From Magnolia sinica (taxonomy: Eukaryota; Streptophyta; Magnoliopsida; Magnoliales; Magnoliaceae), in assembly GCF_029962835.1 (NCBI RefSeq), contig NC_080584.1:77776862-77840861 (forward strand): a DNA stretch of 64,000 nucleotides, given 5' to 3'. The position numbers were made by a program, and so were the translations under genes. Under the pieces are notes generated by a model, which saw only the letters and a list, made by a program, of their open reading frames with translations, made no database searches and was not told the origin of the DNA. The number at the start of each line of letters is the position of its first letter. Position 1 is the first letter of the stretch. This document shows, piece by piece, positions 11,759-30,100 of this stretch.

Positions 11759-13090
11759 TTAAAGACCGGAAAATGACCACTTACGGAGTTCGGAAATCGC
11801 TAAACGGATGTGAAGATCCTCACCGCCGGAAGGGAACTCTAGAATATCCACCAAATCTCCACCCCAAACCATACACCCAATCCCACTAACATGCGCATAG
11901 GCCACACAAGAACAGTTCTTCAGACACCCATCTTCACACTCCTTAGCATTCAAATGCTGCACCCACTCTGAAAAATCAGGCAGTTTCATCCTTCCAAGTT
12001 TCAAAAATCCATCACTGCTACAATTCAGTTGGGTTCTTCTAACACACCCACCTGACCAATTCCCCTTATTCCATTCATCGATCGACTTCGGTTCGAACCC
12101 TCTCAAACAGCTACACATCTGCGAACCGAACTCCCTACAGACCCCGAACGGGCCACACGTGCCATAGACGTCGCATTGGGTCCGAGGATCTGGCCATGGC
12201 ACAAACCATTCCTTTCTATTTTCATCCCAATTCTTCTGTGTAAACATGCCATCCCATTCCAACCACAATCTTGAATATCCTTTACTAAAGTACGAATGTG
12301 TGTAGTATATCATCCCTTCCTGGATATTAACTACCCTAGGCCCGTTTAAGTAGTTATCATACATTAAAGGCCTTCCCGTGAATATCTTTCCATTCCATTG
12401 CCCGCTTCGCCAGTATCGATTCTTACCATTCCATACAAGAAGTTGTGGGATCTCATCTCCGTCGATGCCGAAAGTGAAATTCCCTGCTGCTGGATCGTTG
12501 CTGCTCTTCCATGAAGTTAGAACATTTCTCTCGCCTGTCTTGAGATTAACATACAACCCCATCGTAGGTAAGAACGAGTCGGAAAGATCTTTGAAGCTCT
12601 CCCATATTACAACTCCATTGCTGCTACTCGAATTTCTTTCTCTCAGAACAAGATTACCGTTATCGAGAATCGTTGCAGTTGAATTTTTCACTGCAGTGGA
12701 AGAGTTCGATGACCAGAGAATGTTTCCTCTTCCATCTACAACAGCGAGGTTCCCGTCACCGTTGATTCTGAAAACTCCAGATGAATCACTAAGTGGGTTT
12801 TCTCGGTTCGCCACCCAAACGACGGTTTGTGTAGGAACGGTGTGGAACCATGTTCCAACGTAGCGTTTCTTGGAATTGGGAGGGCTAAAGAAGCCGAGTT
12901 GGTAGATCTCACCTGTCGAAATGAGGCTTTGTCCTTCTTTGATAAATTGGGTTGGAGTTATGGTGTCGATTGCAGTGCAAAAATGGAGCATGAAGATAAG
13001 AAAGAGAGAGAGAGAAAGAAGAAGAGCTCTTACATTCCTGTTGCCGGTTGCAGTAGCCATTTCTCCACAGAAAACTGGTGTTGTTTTCAA
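11759..13090 (-). CDS. Orphan S-domain exon: S-locus-glycoprotein-like protein without a kinase
   Basis: A 443-codon open frame gives a complete G-type lectin ectodomain. It has a hydrophobic signal peptide ending FCTA, a B-lectin domain (VVWVANRENPL, DGNLAVVDGRGNILWSS), an S-locus glycoprotein domain (RYWRSGQWNGKIF), an EGF-like segment (CDVYGTCGPFGVC) and a PAN domain (CEDGCLKNCSCVAYAHVSGIGC). Residues 1-435 match exon 1 of the - strand gene at 50135-57478 very closely. The normal donor is intact (exon 11785-13090, GT at 11784-11783), but no membrane or kinase exon follows on the - strand. Instead the copied block ends in a LINE. Read through the donor it ends RKWSFSGL and would be a secreted protein, as SLG is in Brassica. 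The start may be the second Met (MATATGNRNVRALLL), ten residues in. A truncated pseudogene is the alternative. Confidence 0.8.
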   Translation of the reverse strand: MKTTPVFCGEMATATGNRNVRALLLSLSLFLIFMLHFCTAIDTITPTQFIKEGQSLISTGEIYQLGFFSPPNSKKRYVGTWFHTVPTQTVVWVANRENPLSDSSGVFRINGDGNLAVVDGRGNILWSSNSSTAVKNSTATILDNGNLVLRERNSSSSNGVVIWESFKDLSDSFLPTMGLYVNLKTGERNVLTSWKSSNDPAAGNFTFGIDGDEIPQLLVWNGKNRYWRSGQWNGKIFTGRPLMYDNYLNGPRVVNIQEGMIYYTHSYFSKGYSRLWLEWDGMFTQKNWDENRKEWFVPWPDPRTQCDVYGTCGPFGVCREFGSQMCSCLRGFEPKSIDEWNKGNWSGGCVRRTQLNCSSDGFLKLGRMKLPDFSEWVQHLNAKECEDGCLKNCSCVAYAHVSGIGCMVWGGDLVDILEFPSGGEDLHIRLAISELRKWSFSGL

Positions 13091-13914
13091 AGATAAGTAA
13101 CTTTATGAATTAGAGAAATTTCAATTTTTAGAGAACTACAAGTTATAACACACCTAGTTGCATTGGGACAGTCTGACAGTCTAATCCATTAATCTAGACC
13201 GTTCATTTAGTCCAGCGCACATTTCATGGGCTAGCCTGCAAAAAATCACACTGATCTGATGATACAATCCATTTGGACTTTTTTCTTATAGCCATACATT
13301 TTCCTGTCCACGGATAGGATGGTTAGAATTTCTTAACAAAACTGATTATTTAGAATCACAAGCATCCATGACGTGCCCTAACAAATAGGTGGATGGACTT
13401 GTTGATTGGACCTATTTTCCTGCGAATAATCTTCCCCGTCCATATAAAAAGCTAATGATGAAATGGTTAAAAAATTTCAGATGGGCATGATACGAAATGA
13501 AGAGTCTGGATCAATGGATTAAGCTGTATAAATATCTCAAAGCAAATAGGAGCACTACATATTATGGTGCTCGCTCTAAGAGCAGTGGACCATATCTCCA
13601 TCAATTAATAAAAAGTGAACTTAAACGTTCAAAGATTGCCGGTCAATGTGGGATTTCTGGGAGTGTCGTGGACCTTTCGTTGATGGGCTGGACTATAATG
13701 TGCTTTTACTACAATTAAGTTTTGGAAAGTAATCCAACGTACGCATCAGACGTATGCAGTCATTCCAACAGTAAAAATTTTAGGTTGAATTTTCCTTACC
13801 TACCCGAGGAAACCAGGAGGAAGGACGAAGAGAGCCAGCCAAAAGAGAAAGTGAGGAGTCCCATCCAAAATTGGGATAGAGAAATGGGGGAGGGAAGTAG
13901 AGCATAGATATGAC
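13091..13914. other. Upstream region of the orphan S-domain exon
   Basis: No gene is seen. The stretch matches 57479-58298 closely, so any promoter of the - strand S-domain kinase was probably copied with the exon. No convincing TATA box or start-site signal was found by eye. Confidence 0.55.
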
Positions 13915-14298
13915 TGTGACAAATCCACTCCGTCCATCAGTTCTGGAAGAGAAAAATAGTACAAGAAACTAAAAATTAGGAGGAACAAAAGCTTTGGTGA
14001 GTCACACCAAATGAAACGGTGGGAATGGAAATGTTCACCATTGAAACCTTCCACGAACTGATCATGATGTTTATATGCCATCCAAACCGTTTATAGAGTT
14101 ATTACCACTCAGATAAACTGCAGGTACAATTATCATCCTGACACAAGACTTTTGTAGCTCCACAAAGATTTCAATGGTGGGCGTTCAATCCCCGCTGTTT
14201 CGCCTGGTATGACCCGCATGAGTTTTGGGTCTGCCTGATTTTTAGATTCGTGACCCACGGTGGTTTAGTAAAACTGATGAACCGAGTGGATTTGTCAC
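13915..14298. mobile_element. MITE with TGTGACAAATCCACTC ends
   Basis: Inverted terminal words TGTGACAAATCCACTCCGTC and GAGTGGATTTGTCAC bound a non-coding segment that includes CCATTGAAACCTTCC and TTTCGCCTGGTATGACC. The same element is at 58300-58682, and a diverged relative is inside 43551-44054. The outer ends may extend further on both sides. Confidence 0.6.
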
Positions 14299-14712
14299 GG
14301 GCATATACGTGGGCTCCACATAGCTTCCAACAATAAGGGGCGCACGAATATATGGGGCCACAGGCATCCTGCTTCCGAAGAGGGTTAGGCGGGCTTTAAG
14401 GTCAACAATCCCGGCCTACGTTATAGGCAGGTTGAGGAGGATAAGGGCAGCTAGCCTAGTCTACTTTTGAGGCGGTTCGAGGAAGTTTGAGGTCCATTTC
14501 AGACTTGGGTCCTTACTCGTCCACTTCAGACATAGCTGGGGCGAAGGAGTTTTTCCATACAATGTCTACTTCATAATTCGATCTCTCAAAAGCTTATCTA
14601 ATTGGTTTTCTCAGTAGGCATTCATGTATCCACTTAATAGATTGGTTTCTGAAAGTGTAACCAAACACAAACCTGGAAAGTCTTTTTGGCTAAAAACGGC
14701 ATTTTAGGTGTC

Positions 14713-14715
<3 letters not shown>

Positions 14716-14768
<53 letters not shown>
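14716..14768. repeat. (TA)n microsatellite
   Basis: A TA run of about 52 bases lies where the 55-59 kb homology stops, between the copied block and a MITE-like segment. Confidence 0.95.
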
Positions 14769-14770
<2 letters not shown>

Positions 14771-15213
14771 GCTGTGTGGGCCCCACTGTGATGTGGGTCG
14801 AACATCTATCCCATCAGCCAGATGCACCATTTCACGTTAGGCCACGTGATTAAAAATCAAGTGAATCCATGACTTGTGGGGCTCACCAAATACAACAGTT
14901 GAGACGGGTTACCTTCCCGTAAAAACATTCATAATTATTTATTGGGCCCACTAAATTATGGTTCATAAATTCAGACCATGCATTGTGTTTGTCTCAATTA
15001 TATGAGGGGCCAGACCAACCAACTTTTATCCTTAGCGAAAACTCTTGTGAGCCCCATCGAGTTCTTTTATATGTTTTAGGAATGTCCCCACGAGATTTTA
15101 AATGATATGGACCACTTAAATTCAGTGTAGGGCTTATTTTTGGGATACCCCGTGACCTAAAGGAAACCCATCAACTGCACATTGTTGATGTTCGACACAC
15201 GTGATGGCTCGAC
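14769..15213. mobile_element. MITE-like segment
   Basis: A non-coding segment has partly inverted ends (GTGATGTGGGTCGAACATC near the left, GATGTTCGACACACGTGAT near the right) and the GTGGGCCCCAC composition of the other MITEs here. It has no counterpart in the 35.6 kb or 59.2 kb copies, so it may have arrived with or after the block exchange. No target duplication was confirmed. Confidence 0.4.
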
Positions 15214-15251
15214 CTAATGGTACCATTTAGTACCATTTCCCATATGTATAA

Positions 15252-15292
15252 AGTTTACCTCTTTTCTGTTCTTCCATCGTACTACAAAAAAA
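15252..15292 (+). mobile_element. Detached 3' tail of the LINE
   Basis: AGTTTACC followed by a pyrimidine-rich run and a short A-run matches the end of the LINE at about 35610-35647. Both continue into the same AATGTGAC...AAAGTTTTC flank. This is the far side of the LINE that is cut at 11658. The 3.6 kb between them replaced the LINE middle. Confidence 0.5.
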
Positions 15293-17553
15293 TGTGACTT
15301 AAAAGTTTTCAAAAGAAAATAAATAGAAATAAATTTCTTGGCTCTAGTTGTGCTCCTGATTACACAGACGGCATAGGTAATTAGCAAGGAGAGAGTAGTC
15401 TCTGAACGGCAGATGTCCTTCACCGCCTCAGCATATTCAAGTAAAATTTCTAGAAAAAATATATTGTTTAATCAATAGTAAATTTGAAAATAAAGAAGAT
15501 AAGCCAAAAAAAAAAAATTTATTATTAAAACAAATGAGGAAATTTCCTCTTCGCTGGAAATGTTGATTCCCATAGAATACCGTTTCTTATATATACTTTT
15601 CCACCACTCTAGAACAGGCTTTCATTAATCGTTCCATTGTAAGTTTTTTCCTTGACTTGACTTACATGACTATAATATGCGTTTGTCACAGCGAGACGTG
15701 GCTTACAAAAATCTCCGTACAAGACTAAAAATCTTTGCCACATTGTACTCTGACCATAGGTTGGATGATGTGTACCAATGATAATTTTCCTTTCAGATGG
15801 ACCATTTGCTGGCTTCCTATTTGATAGTTTTCTCAATCACCGTGATTGGGCAACCCTCTATCCACTTTTGATCTCCAGATCAGAGGTCATTGATGCATTT
15901 CACGTGCACTGTCCGCCAATTGCCTAAATCCCGTGAGTTACAGCAAACGCACATTTTGCATTAGCCAAGAGCTAAAAGCTTTGCTAGACCCACACGCGTG
16001 TACGAAGCAGCTCATGCACACACCACATTCACGCCAGCATGATACATTTGAAGCAGAACGGATTGGCTACTCCCCCTGCCACCAGCCCGGTGGCTGGTGG
16101 TTGGTGCTATGTGGGCCCCACCATGATGAATATGTTTCATCCATTCTGTTCATCCATTTTTACAGATAATTTTAGGCTACAAACCAAAAATGAGAGGGTT
16201 ATAAATCTTATGCGGACCACACAGCAGGAAAGCAATAGTGATTAGATATCCACCATTAAAATCCTCCTAATATGTTGTTTAGGTCATAAAGACCCAGATG
16301 AACGGAAAAAAAAAAATATATATATATATAAGCTTTATCCAAAACTTTTATAGCCCCCAAAAAGTTATTAATGGTCAACGTTCATTCAACAATGTTGGTT
16401 CACTTGAGATTGGGATATACCTCATTTTTGGTCTCAAACCATAAAATGATCTATAAAAATAGATGTACCACATGGATGAAACACATACATCATGGTGGGG
16501 TCCACACAGTACCGACCATCAGCCATTGGCTGGTGGCAGGGGGAGTAGCCAATCCGTTTCCCATTCGAAGATACCCATTTCATTTATTGGCACCACTATG
16601 CAGAAGCTCTGGCTAAAAAGTCTGGTCTGTCTGATGACATGTTCTTGGGTTTTAAAAATAAAGAAATTCAGGCTCTGGACGATGCACGCTCCTCCGCGGA
16701 ATAGATACAGGGTACTGAGGTAATGCATTAGGAGCGAAGATTGCTTACGAGCGGATAGCCAAGACAGTCGTACAGACCAACTGCCAGCCACCGGAAAAAC
16801 CAGAGTATTACAATGATTTATTGGAACCATGACAGATCTTTCATAATCCGCAACGAATTGATTATTCACTTTATTGTTTCGGGCTACGTTTTACAGGTGA
16901 TCTTAACCGTCCATACTATAGGGTAATGATACGACTGCATAGAGCCATGAAATGCATGCTGCACCAACTGGATAGTTCAGATCAATCGATCAGATGGTTC
17001 AAGTAGTTGCTATTGCAACCAGGAGCAAAGAATTCCAAGTTCTCTGAGAGCAATGGATAATTCCTCTTAACCTGCTCTGAAACGCTTCTTGAAGCGAGTT
17101 CCTCGTCAACGTTTGTATAGAATAATAAGCTTATTCTAGAAATACATGTGGAGCCCACCTTGAAGACTAAAAATTATGCTCATCCAAAACAGGTAGGCCA
17201 CACCATTTAAATTTATGCCTAAAACCACTAAAATCACTTGATGTGGTCCAACTTAGATTTTGAATAATCTGGGATTTTAAGTGTTCAGTAATCCACGTGG
17301 GCCCTATTTTATTGATGGATTCGATGATATATAATAAAACGTGTCAGTGTGACCCACCAGTGTTTGAATTGATCTGACTTTTCGAACATTGGGACAACTA
17401 GAAGGGGGGCAGCTTATGGAGGCAGTGTATGTTGGCCACACACACGTAGATGAATCGACTTCCTGCTTATCATCTTTTATACAGCACCTCCCATTCTAAA
17501 AAAAACGAAAAAAAAAGAAAAAAAAAAAAAAAAACATCAGTTCTCGTGGATTA
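15293..17553 (+). other. 5' flank of the + strand receptor kinase, shared with the pseudogene flank
   Basis: The stretch is collinear with 35648-37886. No gene was recognised. It contains a MITE (16058-16557) and a poly-A-rich leader (about 17500-17535) just before the ATG at 17554. TTTTATACAG near 17475 is kept in both copies and is a weak TATA candidate. A short stretch near 15340-15440 reads as a plausible peptide on the - strand in the 35.7 kb copy but has no identifiable family. Confidence 0.5.
16058..16557. mobile_element. MITE with 30-bp perfect terminal inverted repeats
   Basis: Bases 16058-16087 (ACGGATTGGCTACTCCCCCT...) are the exact complement of 16528-16557. The subterminal words GTGGGCCCCACCATGATG and CATCATGGTGGGGTCCAC are also inverted. 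It is 500 bases long with no reading frame. A more decayed copy lies at the paralogous spot, 36425-36918. The superfamily is uncertain because no target duplication is clear. Confidence 0.75.
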
Positions 17554-26067
<8,514 letters not shown>

Positions 26068-26292
26068 CGCAGAAATGTCACCTACTTGCAATAGTATTAT
26101 TTTGGACCTGACTCTCTGTAGTGCTAATGTGGCACACTTGTAAGAGATCCAGTCCACTGATCAAGTGAACTCAACTGAATTTATGTCATTGGCCAAAAAA
26201 TCCATCCAATTAGGGCACCGGGTGGACCACATGTCTTTACATGCGGACTCTTGACCATTATATGATTTGAAATGCCCTCATAGTTAGGGTTG

Positions 26293-26817
26293 TGTCAAGA
26301 AGACAATTATACCAGAAAACTGGGAGAAATTTATATGTTATTTACTAACCCCAACATGGGTATATGTACATGAAGATACTAAATTAATAACTACCTAATC
26401 TCTAGCAAATTATATGCCATATATATAATGTTTTACGGCTAACAAATCTAAAAAATAATCTTTGTGGGGCTTTTACTTTGCTTCTCTCACGCTCCCCTCA
26501 AACTATGGATGGGGAATGACATTAGTTTGCCGATCAAATAATCATAGTATGCTCTATAGTCACAGTGTTATAGTAAAGAGAACAAGAGTAATTTTGAGAG
26601 GCAACATGTGATAGGGTAATTTAACGAGCCAAGTATTTTTGTGAATGAAGGGCGGTCAATCTCTATATGCTTGGTACATATTTGAATGGACATGGTATTA
26701 TATGCAAATAATTGAGCAGGAGACTATAGAGGCATAAGTCACGTGGAAGACTTGTGAACTATGTTATTTCATCGCACCCTAGTAATATTGTATGATAATC
26801 AGTCTTTGCAAAAGACC
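26293..26817 (-). mobile_element. Ty1/copia fossil fragment, antisense, copy 2
   Basis: This is the paralogue of 3096-3620: a copia RNase H end, purine tract and short LTR on the - strand, downstream of the kinase stop. It is broken and was inherited through the duplication. Confidence 0.5.
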
Positions 26818-26953
26818 TAGTGCCGCGCCCTAAAACCAGTGATTGGGCTCTCCAACTTCCCAATCACCGATGCCAAGTTGCTCCAGCTTCCTCGCCACAC
26901 ACTAGACTTGGCGAATGAGGCCAACAAATTCCCAAATTCCAAATCCAACTTGT

Positions 26954-26956
<3 letters not shown>

Positions 26957-26994
<38 letters not shown>

Positions 26995-27105
26995 CTAGGC
27001 GAGCAATGAAAATGTAAAGAATTGCATTCTCATAGCATCTATAAATCAAAAGGGTAACCCAATCCTTCTAAGGAAGGATCTCCAAAACTATATTCACACT
27101 TCGCC
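26957..27105. repeat. (TA)n run followed by about 100 bases absent from copy 1
   Basis: A TA run at 26957-26990 is longer than its partner (about 3757-3774). It is followed by AAAGCTAGGCGAGCAATG and about 100 more bases that copy 1 lacks. Copy 1 passes straight from TA to CACACTTCGCC. The direction of change (loss in copy 1 or gain in copy 2) is not decided by the sequence. Confidence 0.75.
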
Positions 27106-27182
27106 AAAGTATCCTCCAAAATTCATAATGTTTACATGCCCAAAATTTGAAATGAAAGAAGCAATAAGAAGGATATCAATCA

Positions 27183-30100
27183 ATGTCTAAGCAATTTGGC
27201 TCTGGTATTATGCTAAAAGCACATAAGAGAACATGGGTATGGGCACACAAGCTCATGGATCATTTTGCGTGCCGGAAGGTGTATATGACTAATTCAAGAA
27301 AGAGTCTGATATCTTTAGGGGCACTCGAGGCACTAGGGTGCAAATTCATCGGTTTCGATCATGTTCTTAAAATTTCAAAGGGAGAAGTCATAGTAATAAA
27401 GGCACAGAGGAATGGAAACCATTATAGGTTGATCGGGAGTACTTCATCAGGTGAAATTGCAACATCTATAGTGGATTTCATGTCTCCACGTATGCGGCAT
27501 GCACGCTTGGGTCACATGAGTGAGCGGGGCATGAAGGTTTTTTCTCTTTGTTGTTTAATTTTAATTTTAAAAAGTATTGATTTTAGTATATGCGAGCATT
27601 ATATAAACGATAAATAGTAAAGATTGTATTTTAAGTCTGTGAAATATGTTTGTAAAGGGGTTTTAGATTGTATGCATTCTAATGTATGGGAGTCGGCGCC
27701 CGTGGTTTCTAGAGGAGGGTCGTCATGGTTTTTCACATTCATTGATAACTATTTCAGAAAAGTGTAGGTTTATTTTATAAAAAATAAATTCGATGTTTTC
27801 ACTAACTTCAAACAATGGAAGGATATGGTGGAAAAACAGACAAGGCGAAAAGTGAAACTATTGAGGATATATAAAGATGAAAAATTCACTTTTGGGAATT
27901 CAATTAGTATTGTAAAGATGAAGGGATTGTGAGACATAACATAGTATGCCACACGATAGAACAAAATGGTGTGGTTGAGCAAAATAATTGGACTCTCTTA
28001 AAGAGGACCCAATGCATGATCAGTAATGCTGGGTTGAGCAAGAAATTGTGAACTGAGGCCATTAATACAACTTGTTACTTGGTGAATCAATCTTCTTTCA
28101 TGGCTATTGATTGTAAAATTTCAAATGAAGTGTAGAGTAGTGAGCATGTATACTACTCAGGACTGTGTGTATTTGATTGCAACGCTTACTCTCACTTACC
28201 ATTGGTTGAGAGAGATAAGCTGAACCAAAGGGCTAAAAAGTATATTTTGTTGGCAATGATAATGGTGTGAAGGGGACATATTATATGATTGGGTTGAATA
28301 GAAAACTATCCTTAGTCACTTAGCTAAATTCAACAAAGGATCCTTGTTCAATAAGGATGAGCATAAGGAAGCGAAAAAGTTAGTTGTGGTTGTCTAGTTA
28401 GACAGAGATGAGACATAGGCTGATACAGAGATGTATACAAAGGTGGTGGAGTAGCCACCTATGAGAAGAAATATGTCATGGGATCAGAGGTTACTGATGA
28501 GATATATGGATGAATCAAATGTCGCATTTGCCCTCATTAAGATTAAAGGGTTCCGTCTACTCTTTAAGAGGCTCTTAATGAGGCAGATGCCAAAAAGTAG
28601 AAAGCAATGATGAATGATAAGATAGACTTGCTGTACAAGAATGAGATGTGGGAGGTGGTGGAGCTTCTCATCGGCCAAAAAATGATTAGGTGCAAGTGGA
28701 TCTTTAAAAAGAAACAAGATATGCACTAGGCAATGTTGATGGAGAAGGGATATACTTATAGAGGTGATGACCTCACTGAAAAATATTCATGCCTGTGGTG
28801 AAACAAGTATCTATCAGATTCATGTTAATACTGGTTGCCTAATACGATCTCGATCTGGAACAAATTGATTGAAAACTTCATTCCTGCATAGGGAATTGGA
28901 AGAGTAGATTTACATAAAGCAACCTGAAAGTTTCAAAACATAACGGGCAGAAAACAAGGTTTGTAGGTTAAATATGTCATTATATGGCTTGAAACAGTCA
29001 CATAGGCAGTGATACAAGAAATTTGATTATTTCATGGTGAATTAGAAGTTTACTAGGAGTGAGTATGATCATTATGTCTATTACAAGATACTGAGTGATG
29101 ATATTCATTATTTTGGTATTGTATGTTGATTACATGTTTTCACTAGTCATAATATGTCTGAAATCGACATACTGAAGACTCAACTATTAGGGACTTTCGC
29201 GATGAAAGATCTGGGGGCTGCAAAGAGAGTTCTCGGTATTGACATATATAGAGACACGAAGAAGATCATGCTATAGTTATCTTAACCTAGATACCTTACG
29301 AAGGTATTGATGAAGTATGGGATGGACAAGGCACAGCTGGTCAGCATTCCTCACGCAGCTCATTTTAAGATTTCTTTTAAATAGTGTCATAAAACAGATG
29401 AAGAAATATGTCTTGTGTCCCTTATTCAAATGCAGTGGGCAGCTTGATGTATACCATGGTATGTACACGACATTATATTTCACATACAATAGGTGTTGTT
29501 AGCAGATACATGTCTAACCCTGACAAGTAACATTAAGAGGTAATGAAATGGATACTTCGATATATTCGAGGTACGCATGACTACGTCTTAACATTTGATA
29601 AATCAGGAAAAAAGTTAGTAAGTTATATGCATGGATTCTAATTACGCGGGCAATAACGATAATAGAAGGTCAACTGTAACGCTTTGGATTTCGAGGGTCG
29701 AGCAAAGCTCTACTCTCGAGATCCAGAACATCACTTATGCATTATGAATGATAATGTTCAGATTTCGTCCATATTAATGAGTTAAGCATGAGTGAGATTA
29801 TGCTAAAACAGCATATCATACTCCGAATATAATTAAATTAAGCAAGCGGAAGTCTGAAACATATCTATTTAAGCATATAGTTGTTTCACAAATTTCCTCC
29901 AGAGTATGAGTCTGTAACCGGGTTCAATATATACATGTATTGTTTTAAAATGAATAAAATGAATATATAAAAGTGTTCGACTAAGCCCAGATGTCCCAAT
30001 AGTCCTTGCGCATCGGCACGAGGTCTACATCGATCCGCTCGAGAGTTAGAAGTAGAAGAATTCCTCCTCCTCGTCCAAGAAGTCCTGCTCTATAGCATAG

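Larger units (their letters stand above)
11659..14715 (-). repeat. Block homologous to 55731-59235 (S-domain exon and its upstream DNA)
   Basis: The left junction begins at AAATAATAATATTTCTTCCACCATTGAA, matched at 55736 by the same words. The homology includes the whole - strand S-domain exon, about 800 bases upstream of it, a MITE, and the closing words CGGCATTTTAGGTGTCAA at 14698-14714 and 59212-59229. Direct orientation is kept. An internal stretch next to the donor is shorter here than in the 55.8-56.1 kb copy. Confidence 0.9.

Noticed and set aside
12378-12863. 161-codon + strand open frame
   Set aside because: It lies wholly antisense to the S-domain exon, recurs antisense at 56766-57251 and has no family features. 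It is a shadow of the conserved coding strand.
15340-15490. Short peptide-like - strand stretch, better preserved at 35700-35820
   Set aside because: No family could be named and the frame is not kept in both copies. It is noted only within the flank description.
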